64,000 bases of DNA from Spirochaetota bacterium (GTDB lineage Bacteria; Spirochaetota; Spirochaetia; Sphaerochaetales; Sphaerochaetaceae): positions 1-64,000 of the forward strand of contig CAKJZO010000081.1 of NCBI GenBank assembly GCA_918298275.1. The letters are read 5' to 3'. The position numbers were made by a program, and so were the translations under genes. Below are positions 1-8,025 of the stretch, piece after piece. The notes beneath the pieces were generated by a model, which was not told the origin of the DNA, did no database searches, and worked only from the letters and a program-made list of their open reading frames with translations. Each line of letters opens with the position of its first letter. The stretch's first letter is position 1.

Positions 1-1
1 C

Positions 2-3000
2 TCAAAGGCCCTGTGGTTCAACCTGAGCTACCAGACCTACAACACCTACATGAACGCCAGCACTTATCCGTTCATGACCATCTACCCCGTTGCATCGCTT
101 TCCGAAGACCAGCTCTTCACGCTTGCCGACTACTACACCGACAGCGTCTTCAACCCGATGCTCCTCGAGGACAAGTCCATCTTCGACGAGGAAGCCTGGC
201 GTTATGTCCTCAAGAGCCCCGAGGATGACCTCACCATCGCAGGTACCGTCTACAGCGAGATGCTCGGTGCAACGACCAGAAGCCGCAAGGCCGGAAAGAA
301 CTTCCAGAGCGTGATCTTCCCGGGCAGCTACATCGCCAATGACAGCGGCGGAAACCCGGACGTCATTCCCCAGATGACATGGGAAGACATCAAGGAATAC
401 CACGGAAAGTACTACCATCCGTCCAACTCCCTTACCATCCTCTACGGAAGAATCGATGACTGGAAAGGCTATCTCGAGATGCTCGATTCCTACTTCAAGG
501 CTTACGAGAAGAAGGAGTTCGTCTTCATGGATCCGGGATACAAGCCGATTACGGAATCCAAGACCGCAGAGTTCGACTTCCCTGTCGAAGCTTCGAGCGA
601 CACAACCAATTCAACCACAGTCTACTATGGATTCATCTGCAAGGATGTCGACCAGGAGACCATGAACAAGATCGATCTCATGACCACCCTCGCCGGTGAC
701 TCGAGCTCCGTTCTCATGGAGAACCTCAAGAACGCCCTTCCCTACGGTTCCTTCGGCTGCTACATAGACTTCGGCGGACCGGAAATGATCGTCGAGTTCA
801 TCGCAGACAACGTCAACCCGGAAGATGCAGAGACCTTCAAGGCTATCGTCGACAGTTCAATGGCACAGATTGCAAAGGAAGGATTCGATCCCGTCGTAGT
901 CGATTCCATCGTGGCATCGTTCAGACTCGAGACCCTGCTTTCGGGAGAGAGCTCCAGTGTCGGAACCGATGTCATGCCGAACATCGCCTACTACTGGGCA
1001 GGTGCGGATAAGCTTTACGGCTATCTCGACTTCCTTGACAGTGTCGAGAACTTCCAGAAGTGGAACGACGACGGTTCGTTCAAGGATCTCATTTCCAAGT
1101 ATATCGTCTCCAACGACCTCAATGCCCTTGTCTCCACAAAGGCAGTCGCAGGCCTCAAGGAGCAGAAGGACGCAGAGCTCGCCCAGCGTCTGGCAGAGAC
1201 AAAGGCAAAGATGAGCGACGAAGAGATCGCCGCCATCGTCAAGGCCACCAACGAGCCCGAGGAAGAGACAGCAGACACTGCAGCCATGGTTCGCCAGATC
1301 CAGGTCGTCGATGTCGACAGCCTTCCAGAGGAAGCCAGACTCTATGATATCGAGGATGAGATCGGAGCAGACGGAATCCGCAGAATCTGGGCAAAGGCAG
1401 AAGTATCCGATGTCGGCTATGCCGGACTCCTTCTGGATGCAAGCGGCCTCAGACAGGACCAGATCCACTTCTTCAAGCTGTTTGTCAGCCTCATCGGAGA
1501 GCTTGACACCACTGCCCATACAAGAACTGAGCTTTCAAGCCTGATGACCCGCTACCTCTACAACGGTACAATCAGAATGTCCCTTATCGAGGATGACATC
1601 ACAAAGGAAATGACACCGAGACTCAGAGTCGGCTTCATCGCCATGGATGAAGATATGGAAGCAGCCCTGAACCTTGTTCACGAGCTTATCTTCGACAATG
1701 TCTTCGACGTGACAAGAGTCAAGGACCTGGTTTCCAACCTCAAGACCTCCCTCAAGCAGAGCATCAACAACTCCAGCTACAACACACTGGTCTACAGAGC
1801 TCTTTCAAAGAACGGCGGAACAAACACCTACTACAACTACGCCAACTATCTGGACTACTACTTCTTCCTTGATGCAGTATCCCAGGCAATGGAAACGAAT
1901 CCTGAAGTCGTGATCGCCGGCCTGAAGGAAGTCGTCGAGTACTTCAACAACTCAACCAATGGAATCATCCTGTTCGCAGGAAACGAGACAAGCCATGAGA
2001 ACTACCTCAAGGTCGCAGATGCATGGATGGCCGCTCTGGACAAGAAGCCTATCGAGAAGCAGACATATGAGTTCGAGCCGGTTGCAGATAGCGAGGCAAT
2101 GATCGTCGACTCTTCCGTCAACTACAACGTCATCTATGTTCCCAACGGAACACTCGGCTACGAAGAGGCAACCGGAGACTTCGATGCAGTGTCGGCTCTT
2201 GTCAACGACCTCTATCTCATGCCGCAGCTCAGAGACCAGAGAGGAGCCTACGGCGCCTACATCTATCTCACTGATGAAGGAATCTATGCCTTCACCTACA
2301 GAGACCCGAACATCGCCGACTCCTATGAAGTCTATGACGGTCTTGCAGACTTCGTGTCCAACATCGAGATCGATCAGGAGACTCTGGACGGATACATCCT
2401 GTCTTCCTACTCCGGCTATGCACTGAGCACCGGAGAGCTCACCGGAGCAACATCCGCACTGCTCAACCAGATCGGACATGAGGATCAGGAGAGAATCTTC
2501 GACTACATGAAGCAGCTCAAGAGCATCAAGGCAGAGACATTCGCAGAGACCTACGCTCCCCTGTTCCAGACACTCGTAGACAACTACTATTACTACACTG
2601 CAGGAAGCGCTTCCGCAATCGCAGGTGTAGCAGATGCATTCGACAGCGTCATCAACCCGTTCGGTGTCCAGGACAAGTCGCAGCTGACACTTTCTGACTT
2701 CGACGAGGCAAGCCCGTTCTACGATGCTGTCCAGTTCTGTTTCGTCAACGGTCTCATGGAGCAGGCTTCCGACACGGAGTTCGGAACACAACTTCCAGCA
2801 ACTCTCGGAGAGTTCTCCCAGATCATGGTCGCTCTGCTCGGCGGAGACTACACACAGGCAGACTCCATCACCTTCCTCGCACAGTACGGAATCGTTCCTG
2901 TGATGGATGTGGCAACAGAGCTTACCGTCGGCGACCTGGATATGCTGTGCTGCAACTTCCTTGCCGCAGCTGCCGGAGCCCAGCTTGATTCCCTCATCGC

Positions 3001-3088
3001 AGAGGATCTTGCAACACTCGGAATCACCGCAGAGGATGCTGCAACCAGAGAAATCCTGGCTCTTGCAGTCTACTACATTGCAAACTGA
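2..3088 (+). CDS. M16C (presequence protease/insulinase-type) metallopeptidase, 5' truncated by window edge
   Basis: The frame is open to the left edge, so the N-terminus is missing, including the zinc-binding HxxEH that M16 enzymes carry near their start. The 1028 residues visible begin just after that motif: a segment ending MTIYPVAS, then DAVF-like TDSVF and a TVYSEM segment, which match the order in the PreP/M16C family, followed by the second M16 half. M16C enzymes degrade peptides inside a clamshell chamber. The last 120 residues or so look different: two segments (SPFYDAVQFCFVNGLM... and SITFLAQYGIVP...) resemble degenerate SLH repeats, which would anchor the protein at the surface. 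The codon ATG at 50 is internal, not the start. A strong terminator follows. The family call is firm; the SLH reading is tentative. Confidence 0.85.
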   Translation, partial: SKALWFNLSYQTYNTYMNASTYPFMTIYPVASLSEDQLFTLADYYTDSVFNPMLLEDKSIFDEEAWRYVLKSPEDDLTIAGTVYSEMLGATTRSRKAGKNFQSVIFPGSYIANDSGGNPDVIPQMTWEDIKEYHGKYYHPSNSLTILYGRIDDWKGYLEMLDSYFKAYEKKEFVFMDPGYKPITESKTAEFDFPVEASSDTTNSTTVYYGFICKDVDQETMNKIDLMTTLAGDSSSVLMENLKNALPYGSFGCYIDFGGPEMIVEFIADNVNPEDAETFKAIVDSSMAQIAKEGFDPVVVDSIVASFRLETLLSGESSSVGTDVMPNIAYYWAGADKLYGYLDFLDSVENFQKWNDDGSFKDLISKYIVSNDLNALVSTKAVAGLKEQKDAELAQRLAETKAKMSDEEIAAIVKATNEPEEETADTAAMVRQIQVVDVDSLPEEARLYDIEDEIGADGIRRIWAKAEVSDVGYAGLLLDASGLRQDQIHFFKLFVSLIGELDTTAHTRTELSSLMTRYLYNGTIRMSLIEDDITKEMTPRLRVGFIAMDEDMEAALNLVHELIFDNVFDVTRVKDLVSNLKTSLKQSINNSSYNTLVYRALSKNGGTNTYYNYANYLDYYFFLDAVSQAMETNPEVVIAGLKEVVEYFNNSTNGIILFAGNETSHENYLKVADAWMAALDKKPIEKQTYEFEPVADSEAMIVDSSVNYNVIYVPNGTLGYEEATGDFDAVSALVNDLYLMPQLRDQRGAYGAYIYLTDEGIYAFTYRDPNIADSYEVYDGLADFVSNIEIDQETLDGYILSSYSGYALSTGELTGATSALLNQIGHEDQERIFDYMKQLKSIKAETFAETYAPLFQTLVDNYYYYTAGSASAIAGVADAFDSVINPFGVQDKSQLTLSDFDEASPFYDAVQFCFVNGLMEQASDTEFGTQLPATLGEFSQIMVALLGGDYTQADSITFLAQYGIVPVMDVATELTVGDLDMLCCNFLAAAAGAQLDSLIAEDLATLGITAEDAATREILALAVYYIAN

Positions 3089-3108
3089 TTTCGATCGGAT
3101 CTTTCACG

Positions 3109-3141
3109 GAGAGGACAGTTCACGCTGTCCTCTCTTTTTTT
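3109..3141 (+). terminator. Rho-independent terminator of the M16C gene
   Basis: A 10-bp perfect stem GAGAGGACAG/CTGTCCTCTC closes a 6-base loop and is followed directly by a run of seven T. It lies 20 bases after the peptidase stop codon. Confidence 0.9.
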
Positions 3142-3217
3142 GCGGCACTTGGTGAGCCTTCTTCCACGCACTCCCCGGCATTTGCAAATAATTCAATATT
3201 ATAGTAAGAATACAACC

Positions 3218-3994
3218 ATGAACGATTCAGCAAAGATTGCAATACTTATAGATGCAGACAACACCCAGCTTCAGAAACTGGATGCCATCATGACGGAAAT
3301 CTCCACCCGCGGCCGCATCGTCGTAAAGCGCGCCTACGGAAACTGGAAGAAGCGCAACCTCAACAGGTGGGAGAACGAGCTCAAACGCCTGGGCTTCAAA
3401 GCCGAGCAGCAGTTCGACTACGTGTCCGGCAAGAACGCCACCGACATGGCCCTGGTCATCGATGCCATGGATCTTCTCTCCTCCAACGCCTTCGACAGCT
3501 TCGTCATCGTTTCCAGCGACAGCGACTTCACCCCGCTTGCAATCAGACTGCACGAAAGCGGAGCCAACATCGTGGGAATAGGCGTGCAGACAACCCCGGA
3601 GTCATTCCGCAATGCCTGCGATGACTTCCTCTTTTTGGAAAACCTCACCAATGACGATACCCCCGAGACCGTCGAAATCCAGGATAAGTCCGCAGAAGCC
3701 AAGGTCCCCGAGAAGGACGGAGAGAAAAAGCAGAAACCCAAGAAGCAGAAAGTCCCCAAAGAAATACACAACCTGCTCCGCAAGGCCTACGACACCTATC
3801 AGGACAACGACGGTTATGCTGAAGTCAGTGCAGCAGGTTCCTACATCAAGAGAGCCAAGCCGGATTTCGATACCAGAACCTACGGGCATTCCAAGCTCTC
3901 GAGCCTTCTGGAGGCATTCCCAACCAGGTATGAAGTGATCAGGACCCCGGGCAAGAACAACAGCACATTCATCTCATACAAATGCATAGATTGA
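3218..3994 (+). CDS. NYN-domain (LabA/DUF88-like) protein with C-terminal OST-HTH/LOTUS domain
   Basis: 258 residues. The N-terminal 140 residues are a NYN/PIN-like nuclease domain: IDADN at residues 11-15, an internal GKNATD, and SSDSDF near residue 100 supply the acidic cluster that binds metal in RNases of this fold. A charged K/E/P linker (about residues 160-180) leads to a C-terminal OST-HTH/LOTUS domain (KEIHNLLRKAY...YGHSKLSSLLEAFP), which in related proteins binds RNA. Likely role: RNA binding and cleavage, substrate unknown. I chose the ATG at 3218 because the conserved NYN strand starts right after it; the frame continues upstream to 3140, into the preceding terminator. It is a single-gene unit. 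Confidence 0.85.
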   Translation: MNDSAKIAILIDADNTQLQKLDAIMTEISTRGRIVVKRAYGNWKKRNLNRWENELKRLGFKAEQQFDYVSGKNATDMALVIDAMDLLSSNAFDSFVIVSSDSDFTPLAIRLHESGANIVGIGVQTTPESFRNACDDFLFLENLTNDDTPETVEIQDKSAEAKVPEKDGEKKQKPKKQKVPKEIHNLLRKAYDTYQDNDGYAEVSAAGSYIKRAKPDFDTRTYGHSKLSSLLEAFPTRYEVIRTPGKNNSTFISYKCID

Positions 3995-4033
3995 CATGAA
4001 TATGCAATTTTTCTAAGTTTTTTCTGCATACTC

Positions 4034-4062
4034 TAGACAATTATTCTCAAAAGTGGCATATT
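4034..4062 (+). promoter_or_regulatory. Putative sigma-70 promoter of the amino-acid ABC operon
   Basis: TAGACA and CATATT are separated by 17 bases, and the predicted start of transcription lies about 25 bases before the binding-protein start codon, which has an AAGGA ribosome site. The match to consensus is 5/6 and 4/6, so this is only suggestive. Confidence 0.35.
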
Positions 4063-4095
4063 AACTGCATAAAAACTGCAAAGAAGGACAATAAT

Positions 4096-4965
4096 ATGAA
4101 AAAACTTGCAATCATCCTTATCATTCTGGCAATAAGTCTTCCCGTTTTTGCTGCAGCAGCAGCCGAGCAGGCACCGGCAGCAAATACCGACTATTCATCG
4201 ATGTCCCTTGATCAGCTCAAGAGTGCAATCTCAACGGTCAACAAGGGCAAGTTCACGGTAGCAACCTCCCCTGATTTTGCTCCGTACGAGTTCTATGCAA
4301 TCGGCGAAGACGGAGTCCCGTCCCTGGCAGGTTTCGATATGTCCCTTGCACAGTACATTGCAGACTTCCTCGGACTTGAACTCGAGGTCATCCCGATGGA
4401 CTTCGACGGAACCATCATGGAGGTTCAGAACAAGAACGTCGATGCAGGAATGGCAGGATACTCACCGGCGCCTGAAAGAGCAGAAGTAATGGAATTTTCA
4501 TCCGTTTACTACACAGGCGGGCAATCGTTTGTAACAACAAAGGCAAATGCTGACAAGTTCAAGAGCCTTGAAGACACCAACAAGAAAGAGGTTTCGGTTG
4601 CTGCTCAGGTCGGTTCCATCCAGATGGGTCTTGCAAACGAGTTCTCACCCAATGCAGACATCATCGCCCTCTCCAAGGTCACCGATATCATCGCAGAGCT
4701 TCTGACCGGCAAGATCGACGGAGCCTACATCGAGACCGTCGTAGCCCAGTCCTACCAGCAGAACTATCCCGATCTTCAGATCGTCTGTGCCGTTCCTTAT
4801 GCAGAAGAAGGTTCGGTCGTAGGAATCTCCAAGGGCAATCTGGCACTGCTCGAGGGCGTCAACAGGGCAATTGCGCAGGCTCTCTCGGACGGAAGCATGG
4901 GAGCTTTCGTAGACGAGGCCAACGTCAAGGCATCCGGAAACATCATCGAAGGTCTTCTGAACTGA
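4096..4965 (+). CDS. Amino-acid ABC transporter, periplasmic binding protein
   Basis: 289 residues with a clear signal peptide (MKKLAIILIILAISLPVFA, then AAAAEQ). It belongs to the SBP_bac_3 family: the start of the mature fold (FTVATSPDFAPYEF), the central GFDMSLAQYIAD and the later ELLTGKIDGAYIET are the usual landmarks of polar amino-acid receptors. It captures a polar or charged amino acid and delivers it to the permease encoded next. It is the first gene of a three-gene operon with spacing of 8 bases and then a 17-base overlap. The exact ligand cannot be read from sequence. Confidence 0.9.
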   Translation: MKKLAIILIILAISLPVFAAAAAEQAPAANTDYSSMSLDQLKSAISTVNKGKFTVATSPDFAPYEFYAIGEDGVPSLAGFDMSLAQYIADFLGLELEVIPMDFDGTIMEVQNKNVDAGMAGYSPAPERAEVMEFSSVYYTGGQSFVTTKANADKFKSLEDTNKKEVSVAAQVGSIQMGLANEFSPNADIIALSKVTDIIAELLTGKIDGAYIETVVAQSYQQNYPDLQIVCAVPYAEEGSVVGISKGNLALLEGVNRAIAQALSDGSMGAFVDEANVKASGNIIEGLLN

Positions 4966-4973
4966 GGGCATAG

Positions 4974-5672
4974 ATGTTCTCATCCGCAGGCTTTGCCAAG
5001 ACCTGGCAATATATCCAACTATTCGAGCAAGGGCTGATATGCACACTGTCGCTGTCAGCCCTGACGGTTCTCTTCGGCTTCATCTTCGCACTGATCCTGG
5101 CGTTGATGAGAATGTCGAAGATCAAACCCCTGTCCTGGTTCGCGACATGTTACGTCGAGCTTTTCAGAGCAACCCCGATGCTGGTTCAGCTCTTCATCAT
5201 CTACTACGTTGTCTTCGCCAATACCAGCCTTCCGAACTTCAAGCTCTTCGGTTTCATACGTTTCGACCGCTTCCTTCCGGGAGTCGTCGCACTGTCGATG
5301 AACTCAGGAGCCTATCTTTCCGAGATAATCAGGGCCGGAATCCAGTCGATCGACCACGGACAGACCGAGGCAGCAAGGTCCCTGGGCCTCACCTCGGGCC
5401 AGACGCTGAAGGAAATCATCCTTCCGCAGGCAATCAAGAACATCCTGCCGGCAATTGCAAACGAGTTCGTGACCATCATAAAGGAATCGTCCATCTGCTA
5501 CACCATCGGCGTACAGGAAATCATGTATGCGGTCTCCGCCACCAAGGGAGCCACCTACAGGATCGCAGAGCCGCTTCTGATTGCGACGGCAGTCTACTTC
5601 TGCCTTACCTTCCCGACCAGCAAGATAATCGCATACTTCGAAAGGAGGATGAGCCGTGGCGACAGAAGATAA
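4974..5672 (+). CDS. Amino-acid ABC transporter permease (HisM/GlnP type)
   Basis: 232 residues, hydrophobic, with about five membrane segments. The cytoplasmic coupling loop [23 protein letters not shown] is the standard EAA motif of this permease family, near residues 136-158. It starts 8 bases after the binding protein and runs 17 bases into the ATPase gene, so all three are translated together. It forms the membrane channel of a polar amino-acid importer, probably as a homodimer since no second permease is present. Confidence 0.9.
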   Translation: MFSSAGFAKTWQYIQLFEQGLICTLSLSALTVLFGFIFALILALMRMSKIKPLSWFATCYVELFRATPMLVQLFIIYYVVFANTSLPNFKLFGFIRFDRFLPGVVALSMNSGAYLSEIIRAGIQSIDHGQTEAARSLGLTSGQTLKEIILPQAIKNILPAIANEFVTIIKESSICYTIGVQEIMYAVSATKGATYRIAEPLLIATAVYFCLTFPTSKIIAYFERRMSRGDRR

Positions 5673-6402
5673 GCTTATTCAGGTCTCAAACCTCTGCAAG
5701 TATTACTACAACGGCAATCTCAAGGCAGTCGACGACGTGTCCTACTCCATAGCAAAAGGAGATGTCACGGCCATCATCGGCCCCTCCGGAAGCGGAAAAT
5801 CCACCTTCCTCAGATGCCTGAACCTGCTTGAGATCCCCACATCGGGAGAAGTCATCTTTGACGGCACGGACATAACCAAGGCCAAGAAGAACATCGACGA
5901 GCACCGCCGGAAGATGGGCATGGTGTTCCAGCATTTCAATCTCTTCCCTCACAAGACCGTGCTCCAGAACATGACGCTGGCCCCGATGAAGGTCAAGAAG
6001 ATGAGCAAGGAGCAGGCAGAGGCCAAGGCAATGCAGCTTCTCAAGCGCGTAGGCCTGGAAGACAGGGCAAACGCCTACCCCATCCAGCTCTCGGGCGGAC
6101 AGAAGCAGCGTGTAGCCATCGTCAGGGCCCTGATGATGGAACCCCAGGTCATGCTCTTCGACGAGCCTACAAGCGCCCTGGACCCGGAAATGGTAGGAGA
6201 AGTCCTTGAAGTCATCAGGGAACTTGCCGATACAGGCATGACCATGGTGATAGTAACGCACGAGATGGGCTTTGCCCGGGAGGTCGCGAAGCGCGTTGTC
6301 TTCATGGCCGACGGAAAGATCGTGGAGGAAGGCACTCCGGATCAGATATTCGGCAATCCCCGGAGCCCGAGGCTCCAGGATTTCCTGAGAAAAGTACTTT
6401 GA
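5656..6402 (+). CDS. Amino-acid ABC transporter ATP-binding protein (GlnQ type)
   Basis: 248 residues with all ATPase motifs: Walker A GPSGSGKS near residue 40, the Q-loop FQHFNLFPH, signature LSGGQKQR, Walker B VMLFDEP followed by TSALD, and the switch histidine in VTHEMGFA. The start is a GTG with AAAGGAGGA seven bases upstream, inside the permease gene, so translation is coupled. It energises import by the preceding two proteins. A bidirectional terminator follows. Confidence 0.93.
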   Translation: MATEDKLIQVSNLCKYYYNGNLKAVDDVSYSIAKGDVTAIIGPSGSGKSTFLRCLNLLEIPTSGEVIFDGTDITKAKKNIDEHRRKMGMVFQHFNLFPHKTVLQNMTLAPMKVKKMSKEQAEAKAMQLLKRVGLEDRANAYPIQLSGGQKQRVAIVRALMMEPQVMLFDEPTSALDPEMVGEVLEVIRELADTGMTMVIVTHEMGFAREVAKRVVFMADGKIVEEGTPDQIFGNPRSPRLQDFLRKVL

Positions 6403-6410
6403 GTTCTTTG

Positions 6411-6446
6411 AAAAAAACGCCAAGGTCCGAAAACCTTGGCGCTTTT
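6411..6446. terminator. Bidirectional Rho-independent terminator
   Basis: A 9-bp stem CGCCAAGGT/ACCTTGGCG with a 6-base loop is flanked by seven A on the left and a T run on the right. It can stop both the ABC operon on the plus strand and the GPH transporter gene arriving on the minus strand. Confidence 0.85.
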
Positions 6447-6465
6447 ATTTAGAGCGAATAAACGA

Positions 6466-7944
6466 TCAGATATCGATCTTCTTGCTCTCGTAGTGCTCCT
6501 TGAGCTTCTGTTCCTTGGCAACCTGCAGGTCCGCCACATGCTGCTTTGAAAGCGGATATGCCCACAGAAGCAGGATGCTCATGATGCCGAACATCACGGC
6601 AGGTATCAGGGTTGCGAGGTTGTACATGCTCTTGAGGTTCTCCAGAGTCTGCACCGCACCCTTCTCATACTTGTAGTTCATTCCCATCAGGGCTCCGTTG
6701 ACACAGATGGCTGCAACGACCTGGCCCAGCTTGCGGAAGAACGCGAAGTAGGAATAAGCGGTTCCGTCGTCTCTGGATCCTGTCTTGACATAGATGTCAT
6801 CGATGGTATCGGCAACCATTGCCCAGAGCTGCATGACAAGCACGGTAAGACCGAATCCGCTGATCAGACAGAGTCCGAGGAACGGCCATATGAGCTTCTC
6901 GGGGGACACGCCGCGGAGGAAGAACAGTACGAGGTTTGCAACAGCTGCAAGTATCATTCCGTATGAGGTGATTTCCTTCTTTCCCTTGGACTTTGCCAGC
7001 TTGGGCAGGAAGAACATGAAGACCAGCATCGGAGAGTATGTGCAGGCCTGGGATGCAAGGTTCATCCAGTTTGCATGGAAGTAATCGTTGAACAGATATG
7101 TGTAGAAGCTCTGGGTGAACATCTGGCCTGCAAGAAGCAGCATGGACACCAGGCTGATGGCTACGAACGATCTGTTCTTGAACAGAATCCTTATGGCCTT
7201 CATGCCGGCACCCTTCTCCTTGGGCTGCGGCTTGGTCTTTACCCTTTCCTTGTTGAGCTTGAAGCTGATGAGCAGAAGGACCATTGCAATCAGTGAGATT
7301 GCAACCACGCCCATGATGACAGGTTTGTACATGAGGTCGGTAATCGGCTTTCCGTTCTCTCCGATTACGGGATTTCCTGAAGCATCAAGTCTCTTGGCAT
7401 ATGCGAAGCTTGCAAGGGCAAGGGCCGGGATGGAACCGAGGGCGGCTCCCATGGATCTCCAGACGGAGAGCTTGCTTCTCTCGTGATCGTCAGTCGTGAC
7501 AACCGAAGCCAGGGATCCGTATGGAATCTGCAGCATGGTGTAGACCATTCCGTAGAGGATGTAGGTAACGGTGGCGTAGATGCATGTGCGGCCGTAATTC
7601 TCAGCATCTCCGAGTCCCGGCCATCTGAAGAACATCAGGATGGCTGACAATGTCAGCGGAAGTGCTGCATACAGAATCCATCTGCGGTATCTGCCGTTCT
7701 TACCCGGATGTACGGTATCGGCTATACGTCCCATGATCGGGTCGTTGATTCCGTCCCAGATACGGGCGAAGACGAACATTATCATGATGAACAACGGGCT
7801 CAGGTGGAACACGTCGGTGTAGAATTTCTGCAACAGTGTGGTCACGAGTGCGAATGTGAAGCACCCTGCGGTATCGACCATGGCATAGCCCAGATAGTCC
7901 TTTGTCTTAAGTCCGCTGGTGCGCGAGATGTAGCTTTCGCTCAT
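6466..7944 (-). CDS. GPH-family sugar:cation symporter (MelB/YicJ/YihO-like MFS)
   Basis: 492 residues with about 12 membrane segments. The N-terminal LGYAMVDTAGCFTF and the loop DGINDPIMGRIADTV are characteristic of the glycoside-pentoside-hexuronide:cation symporters, which carry sugars and glycosides with Na+ or H+. It is divergent from a GH31 glycosidase 81 bases away and ends at a shared terminator. In E. coli the sulfoquinovose importer YihO belongs to this same family, so this gene is the best candidate importer for the neighbouring sulfoquinovose operon. A plain alpha-glucoside importer working with the divergent GH31 is equally possible. Start: ATG with AGGAGG close upstream. Confidence 0.88.
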   Translation of the reverse strand: MSESYISRTSGLKTKDYLGYAMVDTAGCFTFALVTTLLQKFYTDVFHLSPLFIMIMFVFARIWDGINDPIMGRIADTVHPGKNGRYRRWILYAALPLTLSAILMFFRWPGLGDAENYGRTCIYATVTYILYGMVYTMLQIPYGSLASVVTTDDHERSKLSVWRSMGAALGSIPALALASFAYAKRLDASGNPVIGENGKPITDLMYKPVIMGVVAISLIAMVLLLISFKLNKERVKTKPQPKEKGAGMKAIRILFKNRSFVAISLVSMLLLAGQMFTQSFYTYLFNDYFHANWMNLASQACTYSPMLVFMFFLPKLAKSKGKKEITSYGMILAAVANLVLFFLRGVSPEKLIWPFLGLCLISGFGLTVLVMQLWAMVADTIDDIYVKTGSRDDGTAYSYFAFFRKLGQVVAAICVNGALMGMNYKYEKGAVQTLENLKSMYNLATLIPAVMFGIMSILLLWAYPLSKQHVADLQVAKEQKLKEHYESKKIDI

Positions 7945-7975
7945 TTACTTTCCTCCTAATTCAACTTAGAATGAT

Positions 7976-7999
7976 AACATATCACTTTTACTAAATGTT
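7976..7999. promoter_or_regulatory. Possible operator between the divergent GPH symporter and GH31 genes
   Basis: The short AT-rich intergenic space contains an inverted repeat AACAT-N14-ATGTT. No regulator gene is adjacent and the half-sites are short, so this is a weak call. Confidence 0.2.
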
Positions 8000-8025
8000 G
8001 TTTAATTTCAAGGAATGGATGAACA

